Shown: positions 44,496 to 53,603 of the stretch, in pieces
Layout: every line of letters starts with the position of its first letter
How positions within the stretch are numbered: the first letter of the stretch is position 1
Source of the DNA: Pandoraea pulmonicola
GTDB lineage: Bacteria; Pseudomonadota; Gammaproteobacteria; Burkholderiales; Burkholderiaceae
Direction of reading: 5' to 3'
Assembly: GCF_000815105.2 (NCBI RefSeq)
Contig: NZ_CP010310.2
Span: 4,774,001 to 4,838,000 of the forward strand
DNA length: 64,000 nt
Program-made: the position numbers and the translations under genes
The notes under the pieces: generated by a model
Told to the model about the DNA's origin: nothing
The model's input: only the letters and a program-made list of their open reading frames with translations
Database searches by the model: none

Positions 44496-45467
44496 TCACA
44501 TATCGTCGTCGAGCCGATGCAGCGCTTCGAACATCTCCCGATAGGCGGCCGCAACGCCACGGGCGCCGCGCAACATGCGCAGCCGCGTCGCCGCGTCCGG
44601 CACGCCCGCTTCTTCGAGCCACTGCGCGAGCAACGGCGCTCCGCCGCATACGCTCGCGTCGTGCCGTGCATGCGCGCACACCGCGGCGAAGCCGTCGGCG
44701 GCCGACGGATAGCGCTGCGCGAGCGCATCGAACTGGGCTTCGATTTCGCTCGCGGCGCGCAACGTCGCCGGCGCCTGGCAGAGCGAATGACATCCCACGT
44801 AGGTCGGCATGTCGCCGGCCGCGTCGATGATGAAGTCGACCAACGCGTGCGTGGCGTCGAACGCACCGCTGTCGAGGAACGTGCGTGCCGCGGGACCGCA
44901 GCGCAGCAAACCGGCGGCGAGCATGGTTGCCTGCCCGCGTTGCTCGCGATACTGACGCAACAGCAACGGCCGCAGCGCGGCATCGGTGCATCGCTCGACC
45001 GCGATCCGGTTGTGGACGTCCGCGCCCGCCGCGCGATGGTACAACTGCGCCAGAAACGCCAGCACCTGGATGTCGCTCGACTCCCCGACAAGGAACCGCG
45101 CCCAGAACGGCGCGGCGAAAATGCCCCGCACCCACGCATCGCAGATTCGCTCGAAGGCCGGGACCACATCGGGATGCGTGGCAGGCAGCAGATGCACCAG
45201 TTCCTCGTCCACGAGCGCCGCCAGCCATGTCCCCGACGCCGGCGCTTCGGCAAGCAGCACGCCATGTTGCATCCGCTCGAGCCACGGCACGACCTCGGCG
45301 GGCGCGCCGTGCAGCGTGCACGAGACCTCGAACGACGACACGGTGACGGCCTTCGCCTCGCATGCCCACTGCGCGTGCGGCGACGTCATCGCCCAGACGG
45401 CGCTACCCGGCGGGTGGGCGGCCTGTGTGGCGCAAGATCCTTCCGGCATGGCAGACGCCGCGCTCAT
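44496..45467 (-). CDS. Hypothetical protein, 323 residues, coupled to a small peptide gene
   Basis: A 323-residue soluble, helix-rich protein with Cys residues and several His/Glu pairs (RAAGADVHNRIAVERC; YREQRGQATMLAAGLL; MPTYVGCHSLCQAP). The helical character and length recall haem-oxygenase-fold iron-containing redox proteins, but no diagnostic motif can be fixed by eye, so function is unknown. Its ATG lies inside the TGA of the upstream small ORF (4-base overlap), so the two are translationally coupled. Confidence 0.7.
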   Translation of the reverse strand: MSAASAMPEGSCATQAAHPPGSAVWAMTSPHAQWACEAKAVTVSSFEVSCTLHGAPAEVVPWLERMQHGVLLAEAPASGTWLAALVDEELVHLLPATHPDVVPAFERICDAWVRGIFAAPFWARFLVGESSDIQVLAFLAQLYHRAAGADVHNRIAVERCTDAALRPLLLRQYREQRGQATMLAAGLLRCGPAARTFLDSGAFDATHALVDFIIDAAGDMPTYVGCHSLCQAPATLRAASEIEAQFDALAQRYPSAADGFAAVCAHARHDASVCGGAPLLAQWLEEAGVPDAATRLRMLRGARGVAAAYREMFEALHRLDDDM

Positions 45468-45763
45468 CGAACGATCGCGCCGAGCAACGTCACGTCTTCT
45501 CGGGCGATGCGGCGAACGACCTCCACACGTAGTTCGCCATTGGCGGCCGCCGCATCCAGGCCCGGCGGCGTCGCCACGGCGCCGGTACGCTGGCCGGCGC
45601 GCGTCCTGCCCCCATTCGCAGTGCCCGCGCCATCGGACTTCACCGCGCGATCCGCCCGTGACTCGCTCGCGGAAGACGACGACGTGCGCGCCCGTGATGC
45701 CGGCGGCGACGCCAGCACGACGGGCAGGAATGGGAACGGCATGGAGGAAGGGCGAGTAGGCAT
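45464..45763 (-). CDS. Small Ser/Ala-rich peptide, 99 residues
   Basis: AGGAG five bases before ATG 45763 supports translation. The N-terminus is hydrophobic/proline-rich (MPFPFLPVVLASPPA), the middle is low-complexity Ser/Arg/Gly, and only the last ~22 residues (LRVEVVRRIAREDVTLLGAI) look structured. Coupled to the 323-residue gene downstream. Could be a precursor peptide, a small partner subunit, or an anchor; unknown. Confidence 0.55.
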   Translation of the reverse strand: MPTRPSSMPFPFLPVVLASPPASRARTSSSSASESRADRAVKSDGAGTANGGRTRAGQRTGAVATPPGLDAAAANGELRVEVVRRIAREDVTLLGAIVR

Positions 45764-46252
45764 GGCGGCTCCTGACGAATGCAGCGTTTGCGACGAGGCA
45801 AAGTGACGCAGGCAGCGGTGCCCTGAAAGGCAGTCGATCGCTACAGGCGCCTCGTCGGCGCGACGGGCAAAACGTCTACCTTAGAAAGCCTGCGGCGCTT
45901 GCGGAAGGCTTTGGGACTCTAGGATTATTCACAACGACGCGGAGAAAGGAATCTCGCCACGGATCGGCAGAGGGCGTGGCGACGGGGCAAACGCGCCTCA
46001 TCACATCGCTTGGCGACGGATTTCGGCGCCATTCGCCACCATTCGCAGCCATGCAACTTTAAGACACTTCCCAAACGGCTGACACTGAAAGCGCCAGGAA
46101 CGCGCTCCGATTTACGCAGCGACGTGCCGAATCGCTACGCCACGCTTTCTGTCACGACGATCATCCCGTCGCGGTATCGCAGGCGTAACGCCCGACACGC
46201 CGCGAGTACAATCGATTGCGCACCATACGCCGCCACACGAGGAGTATCAGTC
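45764..46252. other. Intergenic region, no supported gene
   Basis: About 490 bases between divergent genes. Only the GAGGAG binding site for the next gene (46239-46245) stands out. No ORF, RNA or clear promoter pair. Confidence 0.4.
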
Positions 46253-46729
46253 ATGCACCTTTACCAGCGTTTGCCGATCTTTGTCTTCGAGATCGAAGCC
46301 TGCGAGAACCTGAAGTTCATCACGATGGCGATTCGCTTCAATCTGGATCGAAACGGCCGGCACCTGTCGCTGGCGGACTGGCAGCTCCTGCCGCAGGAGG
46401 CGCGCGAGACGCTCGCATCGTGCGTGCCGGGCGACGACGACTTCGCCGCGCGCCTCGACGAGATCGCCCAGGCCCATCTGGGCAAGGCGGTCGAGCGCAG
46501 CGTCGACCCCGCGTCCACCGCGTGGCAGGACACGAATGCCCTGCCCCCGGGCCTGCTCAGGCAATGCGAGATGGCCGACCTGCTGCCGCCCGACATGGGC
46601 GATTGGGCCACGCTCACGCCGTTCCGGCGCTACGTGCTCGCGAAGCTCTCGCGCCGCGATACGCTCAATCACTGCTTCGTGCCGGCCATGCTCGAATTCG
46701 GGCTCGCGCAAACGCAGGCCGAACTCTGA
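46253..46729 (+). CDS. Nitrate reductase associated protein
   Basis: A 158-residue protein of the Nitr_red_assoc family (VFEIEACENLKFITMAIRFNLDRNGRHLSLADWQLLPQEARETL). Members are often encoded with assimilatory nitrate reductases or moaA and have no known activity. No nitrate genes are in this window. GAGGAGTATCAGTC precedes the ATG; the longer frame from 46010 lacks support. Confidence 0.85.
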   Translation: MHLYQRLPIFVFEIEACENLKFITMAIRFNLDRNGRHLSLADWQLLPQEARETLASCVPGDDDFAARLDEIAQAHLGKAVERSVDPASTAWQDTNALPPGLLRQCEMADLLPPDMGDWATLTPFRRYVLAKLSRRDTLNHCFVPAMLEFGLAQTQAEL

Positions 46730-46762
46730 GCCGTACCCGCCACGCCGAACCGCGCGCCTGCC

Positions 46763-48397
46763 TCAAGTCACCGGTGCAGGGTTGAACAGCGTAAGCGCGT
46801 TGTGCAGACCCCAACGCTCGGCCCAGGTCTTTTCGCCGCTCGCCACGGCGAGCATCAGATGGAAGAGCTGCCAGCCGACGTCCTCGATGGTGGCCTCGCC
46901 CGTGGCGATGCGTCCCGCATCGACGTCCATCAGATCGTGCCAGCGGCGCGCAAGATCCGAGCGCGTCGCCACCTTGATCACCGGCACTTCGGCCAGTCCG
47001 TACGGCGTGCCGCGTCCGGTCGTGAAGACGTGCAGGTTGATGCCGGCCGCCAGTTGCAGCGTGCCGCAGATGAAGTCGCTGGCGGGCGTCGCGGCGTAGA
47101 TCAGCCCACGCTGGCGCGTACGATCGAGCTTGTCGCCGGGCGAGACCACGCCATGGATCGGCCCCGAACCCGACTTCACGATCGACCCCATCGCTTTCTC
47201 GACGATGTTCGACAGACCGCCGCGCTTGTTGCCCGGCGTCGTGTTCGCGCTGCGGTCCACGCGACCGCGTTCGAGATAGGCGTCGTACCACGCCATCTCG
47301 CGAATCATCGCCTGGGCCACTTCCGGCGTTGCCGCGCGCGAGGTCAGTTGATCGATGCCGTCGCGCACCTCGGTGACCTCGGAGAACATGACCGTCGCGC
47401 CCGTGCGCACGAGCAGATCCGTGGCGAAGCCCACGGCAGGGTTGGCCGTCACGCCGGAGAACGCATCGCTGCCGCCGCACTGCACGCCGACCACGAGCTC
47501 CGACGCCGGCACCGTCTCGCGACGGCGCGCGTTGAGCCGCTCGAGATGCACGCGCGCGGTCGCGAGTATCGAGTCGATCATCGACAGGAAACCGACGTGC
47601 GCTTCGTCCTGCAGGCACACGGTGTCGGGCTTGCCTTGCGCGTCCGCGCTGCCGATGGGAATGCTGCCCGCGGGCAGCAGCCGCTCCGGCTGCAGCTTCT
47701 CGCAGCCCAGACTCACCACCATCACTTCGCCGCCGAAGTTCGGATTCGTTGCGATGTTGCGCAGCGTGCGGATCGGCACCACGGCGTCCGGCGCATCGAT
47801 GGCCACGCCGCAACCGTAGGTGTGCTCGAGCGCCACGACGTCGTCGACATTCGGATACTGCGGCAGCAACGTCTCCTTGATCCGCTTGACGGCGAACTCG
47901 ACCACGCCCGCCACACATTGCACGGTGGTCGTGATCGCGAGAATGTTGCGCGTGCCGACCGAACCGTCGGCATTGCGATAGCCCTCGAACGTAAAGCCCT
48001 CGAGCGGCGGCAGTGCGGCGGGCACCTTGTTGGCGATGGGCAGACGGTCGAGCGACGGCGCCTCGGGCATCGCCAGATTCCGCTCGTTGACCCAACTGCC
48101 GGCGTGCAGCGCGCGGGCCGCGTAGCCGATCACCACGCCGTAGCGAATCACCGGCGCGCCCTGCGCCAGATCGGTCAGCGCGACCTTGTGGCCCTGCGGC
48201 ACCGTGTCGACGAGCGTCAGCCCGTCCGCGAAGCGGCTGCCTGCGGGCAGACCGCCATCGTTCACGACGATGGCGACGTTGTCCCCTGGCTGCATCCGAA
48301 TGTAGCGTGGCGTGTCCGGCCTCGTGACAACGGCCCCGGCCACCGCATCCTTACCGTTCGGACCACCTGAATCGCCCTTCGGCGTCGTTGCTGCCAT
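46763..48397 (-). CDS. garD: Galactarate dehydratase (GarD/UxaA family)
   Basis: A 544-residue enzyme that dehydrates galactarate to 5-dehydro-4-deoxyglucarate. The N-terminal SAF domain (residues ~30-110) is followed by the GarD core with [48 protein letters not shown] and [23 protein letters not shown] 48397 follows AGAGGAG. It is divergent from kdgD, whose product uses the galactarate dehydratase product, so both are parts of one pathway. Altronate dehydratase is a less likely alternative because of this context. Confidence 0.88.
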   Translation of the reverse strand: MAATTPKGDSGGPNGKDAVAGAVVTRPDTPRYIRMQPGDNVAIVVNDGGLPAGSRFADGLTLVDTVPQGHKVALTDLAQGAPVIRYGVVIGYAARALHAGSWVNERNLAMPEAPSLDRLPIANKVPAALPPLEGFTFEGYRNADGSVGTRNILAITTTVQCVAGVVEFAVKRIKETLLPQYPNVDDVVALEHTYGCGVAIDAPDAVVPIRTLRNIATNPNFGGEVMVVSLGCEKLQPERLLPAGSIPIGSADAQGKPDTVCLQDEAHVGFLSMIDSILATARVHLERLNARRRETVPASELVVGVQCGGSDAFSGVTANPAVGFATDLLVRTGATVMFSEVTEVRDGIDQLTSRAATPEVAQAMIREMAWYDAYLERGRVDRSANTTPGNKRGGLSNIVEKAMGSIVKSGSGPIHGVVSPGDKLDRTRQRGLIYAATPASDFICGTLQLAAGINLHVFTTGRGTPYGLAEVPVIKVATRSDLARRWHDLMDVDAGRIATGEATIEDVGWQLFHLMLAVASGEKTWAERWGLHNALTLFNPAPVT

Positions 48398-48515
48398 GTT
48401 GCTCGCTCCTCTGCACTTTTCTCGACGATAAACGAACGATGTCGCCCGTGCCGTCACGGGCGATCCGTCGCAATTCAGCGGGCGTCGTTGATATTCGCTC
48501 AACCACCCATCACTT

Positions 48516-48531
48516 ATGCGTCATCATACAT
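48516..48531. promoter_or_regulatory. Candidate operator 1 in the garD-kdgD region
   Basis: ATGCGTCATCATACAT; its complement ATGTATGATGACGCAT shares TAT-GATGAC with the second site at 48669. Two similar sites in a divergent promoter region suggest one regulator for both genes. Confidence 0.35.
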
Positions 48532-48668
48532 CTAGATTCGTTCCGATGCGCGGCCTCACAGGGTTTCCGCCGCCTCGGCAAAACTCCCGGTTTGTGACTT
48601 TCCCCGGCTCTTGCGGGTTTATCCCACTGCCATTCGATCCGCTGACCCCTTGTCCGCTCGAATGACAT

Positions 48669-48688
48669 GTTATACGATGACATATAAC
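48669..48688. promoter_or_regulatory. Candidate operator 2 (inverted repeat) upstream of kdgD
   Basis: GTTATACGATGACATATAAC, with GTTATA/TATAAC arms 8 bases apart, 75-95 bases before the kdgD ATG. Shape and AT-rich arms are like GntR-family operators, which often control sugar-diacid genes. The regulator gene is not in the window. Confidence 0.45.
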
Positions 48689-48762
48689 TAAGCGCCGAGC
48701 GCTGGTTGAGCGCCTTCTTCAATCATCGAATCCGGCCCCGCGGGCCGACAGGAACTCTGGAA

Positions 48763-49674
48763 ATGACCGCACCTCAAGAACTCAAGCAGATCGTCTCCGA
48801 CGGCTTGTTGTCTTTCCCCGTGACAGACTTTCATGCCAATGGCGACTTCAACGCGCGCAGCTATGCGGCACGTCTGGAATGGCTGGCACCGTTCGGCGCG
48901 ACGGCGCTCTTCGCGGCGGGCGGCACGGGCGAATTCTTCTCGCTCACGCCGCAGGACTACAGCGCCGTGATCAAGACGGCGGTCGACACGTGTGCGGGCA
49001 AGGTGCCCATTCTGGCGGGCGCGGGCGGGCCGACGCGCCTGGCCATCGAATACGCGCAGGAAGCCGAGCGTCTGGGCGCCAAGGGCATTCTGCTGATGCC
49101 TCACTACCTGACGGAAGCGAGTCTCGACGGCATTGCCGCGCACGTCGAACAGGTGTGCCGTTCGGTGAATATCGGCGTGATCGTCTACAACCGCGCCAAT
49201 TCGAAGCTCGGCGCGGACGAACTGGAGCGCCTCGCGGAGAAATGCCCGAACCTGATCGGCTTCAAGGACGGCGTGGGCGACATCGAGCGCATGGTGCAGA
49301 TCCGTCGCCGCATGGGCGATCGCTTCTCGTATCTGGGCGGCCTGCCGACGGCCGAAGTCTATGCCGCGGCGTATCGCGCGCTGGGCGTGCCGGTCTACTC
49401 GTCGGCCGTCTTCAACTTCATCCCGAAGACGGCGATGAAGTTCTACCGCGCCGTGTGCGAGAACGATCAGGACACGATGGGCCATCTGCTCGATACGTTC
49501 TTCCTGCCCTATCTCGAGATCCGCAATCGCCGCGCGGGCTACGCCGTGAGCATCGTGAAGGCAGGCGCGAAGCTCGTCGGGCACGACGCCGGTCCGGTGC
49601 GCGCGCCGCTGACCGATCTGCTGCCGGCCGAGCTCGAAGCGCTCGACGCGCTCATCAAGAAGGTCGAAGGCTAA
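48763..49674 (+). CDS. kdgD: 5-dehydro-4-deoxyglucarate dehydratase
   Basis: A 303-residue DapA-family lyase that decarboxylates and dehydrates 5-dehydro-4-deoxyglucarate to 2,5-dioxopentanoate. Family segments are [37 protein letters not shown] and the Schiff-base lysine in [14 protein letters not shown]. Length is exactly typical. ATG 48763 starts the conserved N-terminus; 9 bases separate it from the dehydrogenase gene that uses its product. Confidence 0.93.
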   Translation: MTAPQELKQIVSDGLLSFPVTDFHANGDFNARSYAARLEWLAPFGATALFAAGGTGEFFSLTPQDYSAVIKTAVDTCAGKVPILAGAGGPTRLAIEYAQEAERLGAKGILLMPHYLTEASLDGIAAHVEQVCRSVNIGVIVYNRANSKLGADELERLAEKCPNLIGFKDGVGDIERMVQIRRRMGDRFSYLGGLPTAEVYAAAYRALGVPVYSSAVFNFIPKTAMKFYRAVCENDQDTMGHLLDTFFLPYLEIRNRRAGYAVSIVKAGAKLVGHDAGPVRAPLTDLLPAELEALDALIKKVEG

Positions 49675-49683
49675 GGGGCGCCC

Positions 49684-51258
49684 ATGCAGATCACCGGTGA
49701 GATGTTGATTGGCCGCGCCGACGTGCGCGGCGGTGCCGGAACGCTCGAAGCGTTCGACCCGGCGCGCGGCGAACCGCTGACGCCGACCTTCGGTGCGGGC
49801 ACGGCGCAGGACGTCGAGCGTGCCTGCGAACTGGCCCGTGCGGCGTTCGACCCGTTCCGCGCCCTGCCGCTCGCCACGCGCGCCGCCTTCCTGGAGGCCG
49901 TCGCGCAAGCGATCCTCGACCTGGGCGACGGACTCATCGAGCGCGCGCATGCCGAGACGGGGCTGCCCGTGGCGCGTCTGCAAGGCGAGCGCGCCCGCAC
50001 CGTCGGCCAGTTGCGCATGTTCGCCCGTGTCGTGCGCGACGGCCATTTCCTCGACGCGGCCATCGACCCCGCGCAACCCGCACGTGAACCCCTGCCGCGC
50101 AGCGATCTGCGTCTCGCGAAGATCGGACTCGGCCCCGTCGCGGTGTTCGGGGCAAGCAACTTCCCGCTCGCGTTCTCGGTCGCGGGTGGCGATACGGCAT
50201 CGGCGTTCGCCGCCGGCTGTCCCGTCATCGTCAAGGCGCACTCGGCGCATCTCGGTACGTCGGAGCTTGTCGCGCGCGCCGTGCGTTCGGCGGTGCAACA
50301 GCAGGGATTGCCCGAAGGGGTGTTCTCGCTGCTCGTCGGCGAGCGTGCCGTGGGCGAAGCGCTTGTCGCGCATCCGGCCATTGCCGCGGTCGGCTTCACC
50401 GGCTCGCGCACGGGTGGCCTGGCGCTGCAACGCATCGCCCAGGCGCGTGCGGTGCCGATCCCCGTCTATGCCGAGATGAGCAGCATCAATCCGGTCTACG
50501 TGCTGCCCGATGCGTTGACCGCCCGGGGCGACGCCATCGCGCGCGGCTTCGTCGAATCGCTCACACTCGGCGTGGGTCAGTTCTGCACGAATCCTGGGCT
50601 CGTGCTCGGCCTCGCGGGCGACGCGCTCGAGCGCTTCTGCCGCACGGCCACCGAAGCGCTCGCCGCCAAGGCGGCGGGCACCATGCTCACGCCAGGGATT
50701 CACCAGGCGTACGGCAAGGGTGTCGCGCGCCTGGAAAACGAAGCCGGCGTGACGCTGCTCGGCCGTGGTCAGGCAGGGGCGGGTTGTCAGGGACAGGCAG
50801 CGCTCTTTCGCACGACGGCGGCCGAGTTTCTCGCCAACCCGGTGCTGCACGATGAAGTCTTCGGCCCGTCCTCGGTCGTGATCGCATGCGACACGGTCGA
50901 CGAAATGATCGCCATCACCGAACGGCTCGAAGGTCAGCTCACCGCAACGTTGCAGCTCGACGCGAGCGACACCGACACGGCGCGGCGCCTGTTGCCGAGC
51001 CTGGAGCGGCGCGCCGGACGCATTCTCGCCAACGGTTTCCCGACCGGCGTCGAAGTGTGTCATGCGATGGTGCACGGCGGCCCATTCCCCGCGACGTCGA
51101 ACGCCATGTTCACGTCGGTCGGTGCGACCGCCATCGACCGGTTCCTGCGTCCGGTTTGCTATCAGGACCTGCCCGATTCGCTATTACCCGATGCACTGCG
51201 CGAAGGCAATCCGCTCGGCCTCTGGCGCCTGCGCGACGGCGAACTCTCGCAAGCCTGA
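49684..51258 (+). CDS. 2,5-dioxovalerate (alpha-ketoglutaric semialdehyde) dehydrogenase
   Basis: A 524-residue aldehyde dehydrogenase that oxidises 2,5-dioxopentanoate to 2-oxoglutarate, the last step of the oxidative galactarate/glucarate route. Landmarks: [51 protein letters not shown] and the catalytic Cys in [13 protein letters not shown]. The pathway context with garD and kdgD fixes the substrate better than the sequence alone. A strong terminator follows at 51280. Confidence 0.92.
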   Translation: MQITGEMLIGRADVRGGAGTLEAFDPARGEPLTPTFGAGTAQDVERACELARAAFDPFRALPLATRAAFLEAVAQAILDLGDGLIERAHAETGLPVARLQGERARTVGQLRMFARVVRDGHFLDAAIDPAQPAREPLPRSDLRLAKIGLGPVAVFGASNFPLAFSVAGGDTASAFAAGCPVIVKAHSAHLGTSELVARAVRSAVQQQGLPEGVFSLLVGERAVGEALVAHPAIAAVGFTGSRTGGLALQRIAQARAVPIPVYAEMSSINPVYVLPDALTARGDAIARGFVESLTLGVGQFCTNPGLVLGLAGDALERFCRTATEALAAKAAGTMLTPGIHQAYGKGVARLENEAGVTLLGRGQAGAGCQGQAALFRTTAAEFLANPVLHDEVFGPSSVVIACDTVDEMIAITERLEGQLTATLQLDASDTDTARRLLPSLERRAGRILANGFPTGVEVCHAMVHGGPFPATSNAMFTSVGATAIDRFLRPVCYQDLPDSLLPDALREGNPLGLWRLRDGELSQA

Positions 51259-51279
51259 CCTCACGCACGAGGCAGCAAA

Positions 51280-51310
51280 GACAAACGCCCTCGCATCGAG
51301 GGCGTTTGTC
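51280..51310. terminator. Strong bidirectional terminator
   Basis: A perfect 14-bp stem (51280-51293 with 51297-51310) with a CAT loop; the outer arms GACAAACG/CGTTTGTC supply A and T rich ends on both strands. It lies between the convergent dioxovalerate dehydrogenase and anti-sigma genes. Confidence 0.85.
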
Positions 51311-51340
51311 ATGGTTCGATGAAATGCGCGCGGCGATCGA

Positions 51341-52333
51341 TCAGGACGCCGGCGTCCGTCGATCCGTCTCCATCAGCAAACCGTAGAGCGGTGTGACAGG
51401 CCCGTCGGCCAGTTCCCTCGCCACGGCCTTGAGATCGACCGAACCCGGCGCGCCGATCAACGCGTAGCCGATCTGCGCCTTGCGCCACGTCACCACGCCC
51501 ATTTGCTCGATCCGCTGCTCGGTCACGCCCTGATCGGGACGTGCGTCGTGCACCAGACACAGCGCGACGGGATCGCCATGCTCCGGCAGATAGACCATCT
51601 GCACGAGCGCGCGATCCTGCCAACGCAGGCGCTGCACGCGCTTGAACATCAAGCCTTGCGCGCGCAGGTCCGGCACGCGGATGTCGAGCTTGTCATCGCG
51701 ACGAATGCCGGTCACGGTGCGTTCCGTATCGTTCTCGTCCACGCGCAGCGACGCGACCGTGTCCCGCACGTACATCTGCTGGTATTCGGCGGCCGCGCGC
51801 ACCCACGTCACCCCTTGAGGTGACTTCGGCGGCGCAGCGGATGCACTCGCAAGGCTCCCTTCGCCTCCGCCCGCCCCGTGCATCACATTGGGCAGCGAAG
51901 ACAGCACGGGCAACGCGACGGCGCTTGCCGCCACGCCAGCCGCGAATGCGGCGGCGAGCCACCATGCACGCACGCGTCGGCCGGTCGAACCGTCATTCGC
52001 CGCCGGGGCGCCGTAGACACCGTCGACGCGAGCGCCAGGCACATTCGGCGCCTTCACATCCATTGCGACGCCGATCGCATGCGCCGCATCGGTCCGTTGC
52101 TGCGCATGCGTGCGAAGCAGCGCATCGATATTCGCGACGAGGCGCTCGGGCAGCGCCGGCATCGCCTGCGCCGCGAACGTCTCGCGATACGGCAGACGCG
52201 AGGCGCGCAGCGACGCGACGACATCGGCCAGATCGGGCGATGCCGCGATGGCGGCTTCCACCTCGGCCCGCTGTTCGACGGGCAGTTCATCGTCGACGTA
52301 CGCGAGCAGGCGGATATCGTCTTCGTTCATCAC
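51341..52333 (-). CDS. Transmembrane anti-sigma factor
   Basis: A 330-residue membrane protein: N-terminal cytosolic anti-sigma domain (MNEDDIRLLAYVDDELPVEQRAEVEAAIAASPDLADVVASLRASR), one transmembrane helix at ~residues 121-142 (WWLAAAFAAGVAASAVALPVL) and a periplasmic C-terminal part. The HxxxCxxC zinc motif of ZAS proteins is not present. It overlaps the sigma factor gene upstream (ATGA), the standard arrangement, and is expected to hold that factor inactive until a signal arrives. Confidence 0.88.
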   Translation of the reverse strand: MMNEDDIRLLAYVDDELPVEQRAEVEAAIAASPDLADVVASLRASRLPYRETFAAQAMPALPERLVANIDALLRTHAQQRTDAAHAIGVAMDVKAPNVPGARVDGVYGAPAANDGSTGRRVRAWWLAAAFAAGVAASAVALPVLSSLPNVMHGAGGGEGSLASASAAPPKSPQGVTWVRAAAEYQQMYVRDTVASLRVDENDTERTVTGIRRDDKLDIRVPDLRAQGLMFKRVQRLRWQDRALVQMVYLPEHGDPVALCLVHDARPDQGVTEQRIEQMGVVTWRKAQIGYALIGAPGSVDLKAVARELADGPVTPLYGLLMETDRRTPAS

Positions 52334-52920
52334 GCGTCCTCCCCACGTGCGCCGGTGGCCGGATCGACGCCGTCAATGCGTCCGTTGCGGTCTTCGCCGA
52401 CATTGTGATGGGGCCTGGCTTCAGGGTTGCGGAACTGGTCGCCGATCGTGCGACGCGCCCGCGACAGGCGACTCATGACGGTACCGACCGGCACGTCGAG
52501 CACCAGCGCGGCCTCCTGATAGCTCAGCCCTTCGACCGCCACGAGCAGCATCACGAGGCGCTGCGCTTCGGGCAGACGATCGACCGCGCCGAAGACCTGG
52601 TGGTAGCTCACCAGGTCTTCGGGTGTGGACGCATGGAGATCGGGAACGGTTTCGACATCGGCGTCGTCCCACGCGAGGCTGCCACGCAAACGGACGCGGC
52701 GCGCGCGAATCTCGTCGATCCACGTGGTGTGCATGATGCGATACATCCAGCTCAACGCCGAGGTGCCCGGTTGCCACTGGTGCTCGCGCTCCAGCGCATG
52801 CACGCAGGCGCGTTGCACGAGATCCTCGGCGTCGTGGCGGTCTCCGGCAATGCGCAGCGAGAACGCCCAGAGGCGTGGTAGCAAGCCCGGAAGCAAGCTG
52901 GGTAAATCCTGACCGGTCAT
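52330..52920 (-). CDS. RNA polymerase ECF-type sigma factor
   Basis: A 196-residue sigma-70 family factor: region 2 (HDAEDLVQRACVHALEREHQ and SWMYRIMHTTWIDEIRAR) and region 4 (LPEAQRLVMLLVAVEGLSYQEAALVLDVPVGTVMSRLSRARR). A ~35-residue Arg/Gly-rich tail follows region 4. ATG 52920. Controlled by the coupled anti-sigma factor; a likely target is the small secreted protein gene just upstream at 53151-53543 or the operon itself. Confidence 0.92.
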   Translation of the reverse strand: MTGQDLPSLLPGLLPRLWAFSLRIAGDRHDAEDLVQRACVHALEREHQWQPGTSALSWMYRIMHTTWIDEIRARRVRLRGSLAWDDADVETVPDLHASTPEDLVSYHQVFGAVDRLPEAQRLVMLLVAVEGLSYQEAALVLDVPVGTVMSRLSRARRTIGDQFRNPEARPHHNVGEDRNGRIDGVDPATGARGEDA

Positions 52921-53150
52921 CGGCGAATTTCCTGGCGGAGGGTGCGCAATGGCGAGCCCGTCCGAAGCCTCGCCGACGCGAATCGCCGGCGGTTGCCGCG
53001 AAATTATACTGAGCCGCTGCGAGTTTGCACTCCGTGCACGACTTGCATTACGCCGCCCGGCCTGCCAGCCCGTCCGCATCCTCTCGCCCCTCGTGCCCTT
53101 GCTCGCTTCCTGCGCTATGTCCCGCGCAATGTCCCGCGCGTTGCATCAAG

Positions 53151-53543
53151 TCAGGGCTTGACGACGTGCCACACGTCCTTGAAGCCGTCGCCCTTCTTGT
53201 CGCCGGCGGCCGCGTCGTTCTTGAACAGGTACACCGGCTTGCCCTTGTAGGCCCACTGCATCTTGCCGTCGTCGCGCGTGACGATCGTGTAGTCGCCTTC
53301 GGCCTTCGCACCGGCCGGAGCCATCACGGGCGGCCACAGTTCGGCGCACGGGCCGTTGCAGGCGCTCTTGCCGCTGCCTGCCACATCCTTGTCGAACGTA
53401 TAGACGGTGCGGTTCTGGCTGTCGACGAGCATGCCGCCGGCGGCCTTGAGCGGGCTTTCCGCATGGGCCGCGGCGGCGGCGAAAAGACCTGCGGCGGCGA
53501 CCAGCGAAGTGAGGACGGCAGACATCGATTGGCGTTGATTCAT
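53151..53543 (-). CDS. Secreted repeat (COG4315-like) protein
   Basis: A 130-residue exported protein: signal peptide to residue ~28 (AAAAHA) and two copies of the secreted-repeat motif, GGMLVDSQNRTVYTFDKD ... CNGPCAELWPPVMAPAGA and GKMQWAYKGKPVYLFKNDA. Family function is unknown; members often sit next to ECF sigma/anti-sigma pairs, as here. Located 230 bases upstream of the sigma gene on the same strand. Confidence 0.9.
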   Translation of the reverse strand: MNQRQSMSAVLTSLVAAAGLFAAAAAHAESPLKAAGGMLVDSQNRTVYTFDKDVAGSGKSACNGPCAELWPPVMAPAGAKAEGDYTIVTRDDGKMQWAYKGKPVYLFKNDAAAGDKKGDGFKDVWHVVKP

Positions 53544-53603
53544 GGCGTGGCTCCTGAGTGATATGTCGGGGTCGACACTCTCAGAACGTTTGGCCGACGG
53601 CCT

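Noticed and set aside
48688..51075. 795-codon minus-strand frame
   Set aside because: Complete shadow of kdgD and the dioxovalerate dehydrogenase gene; composition is Arg/Glu-rich with no motif.
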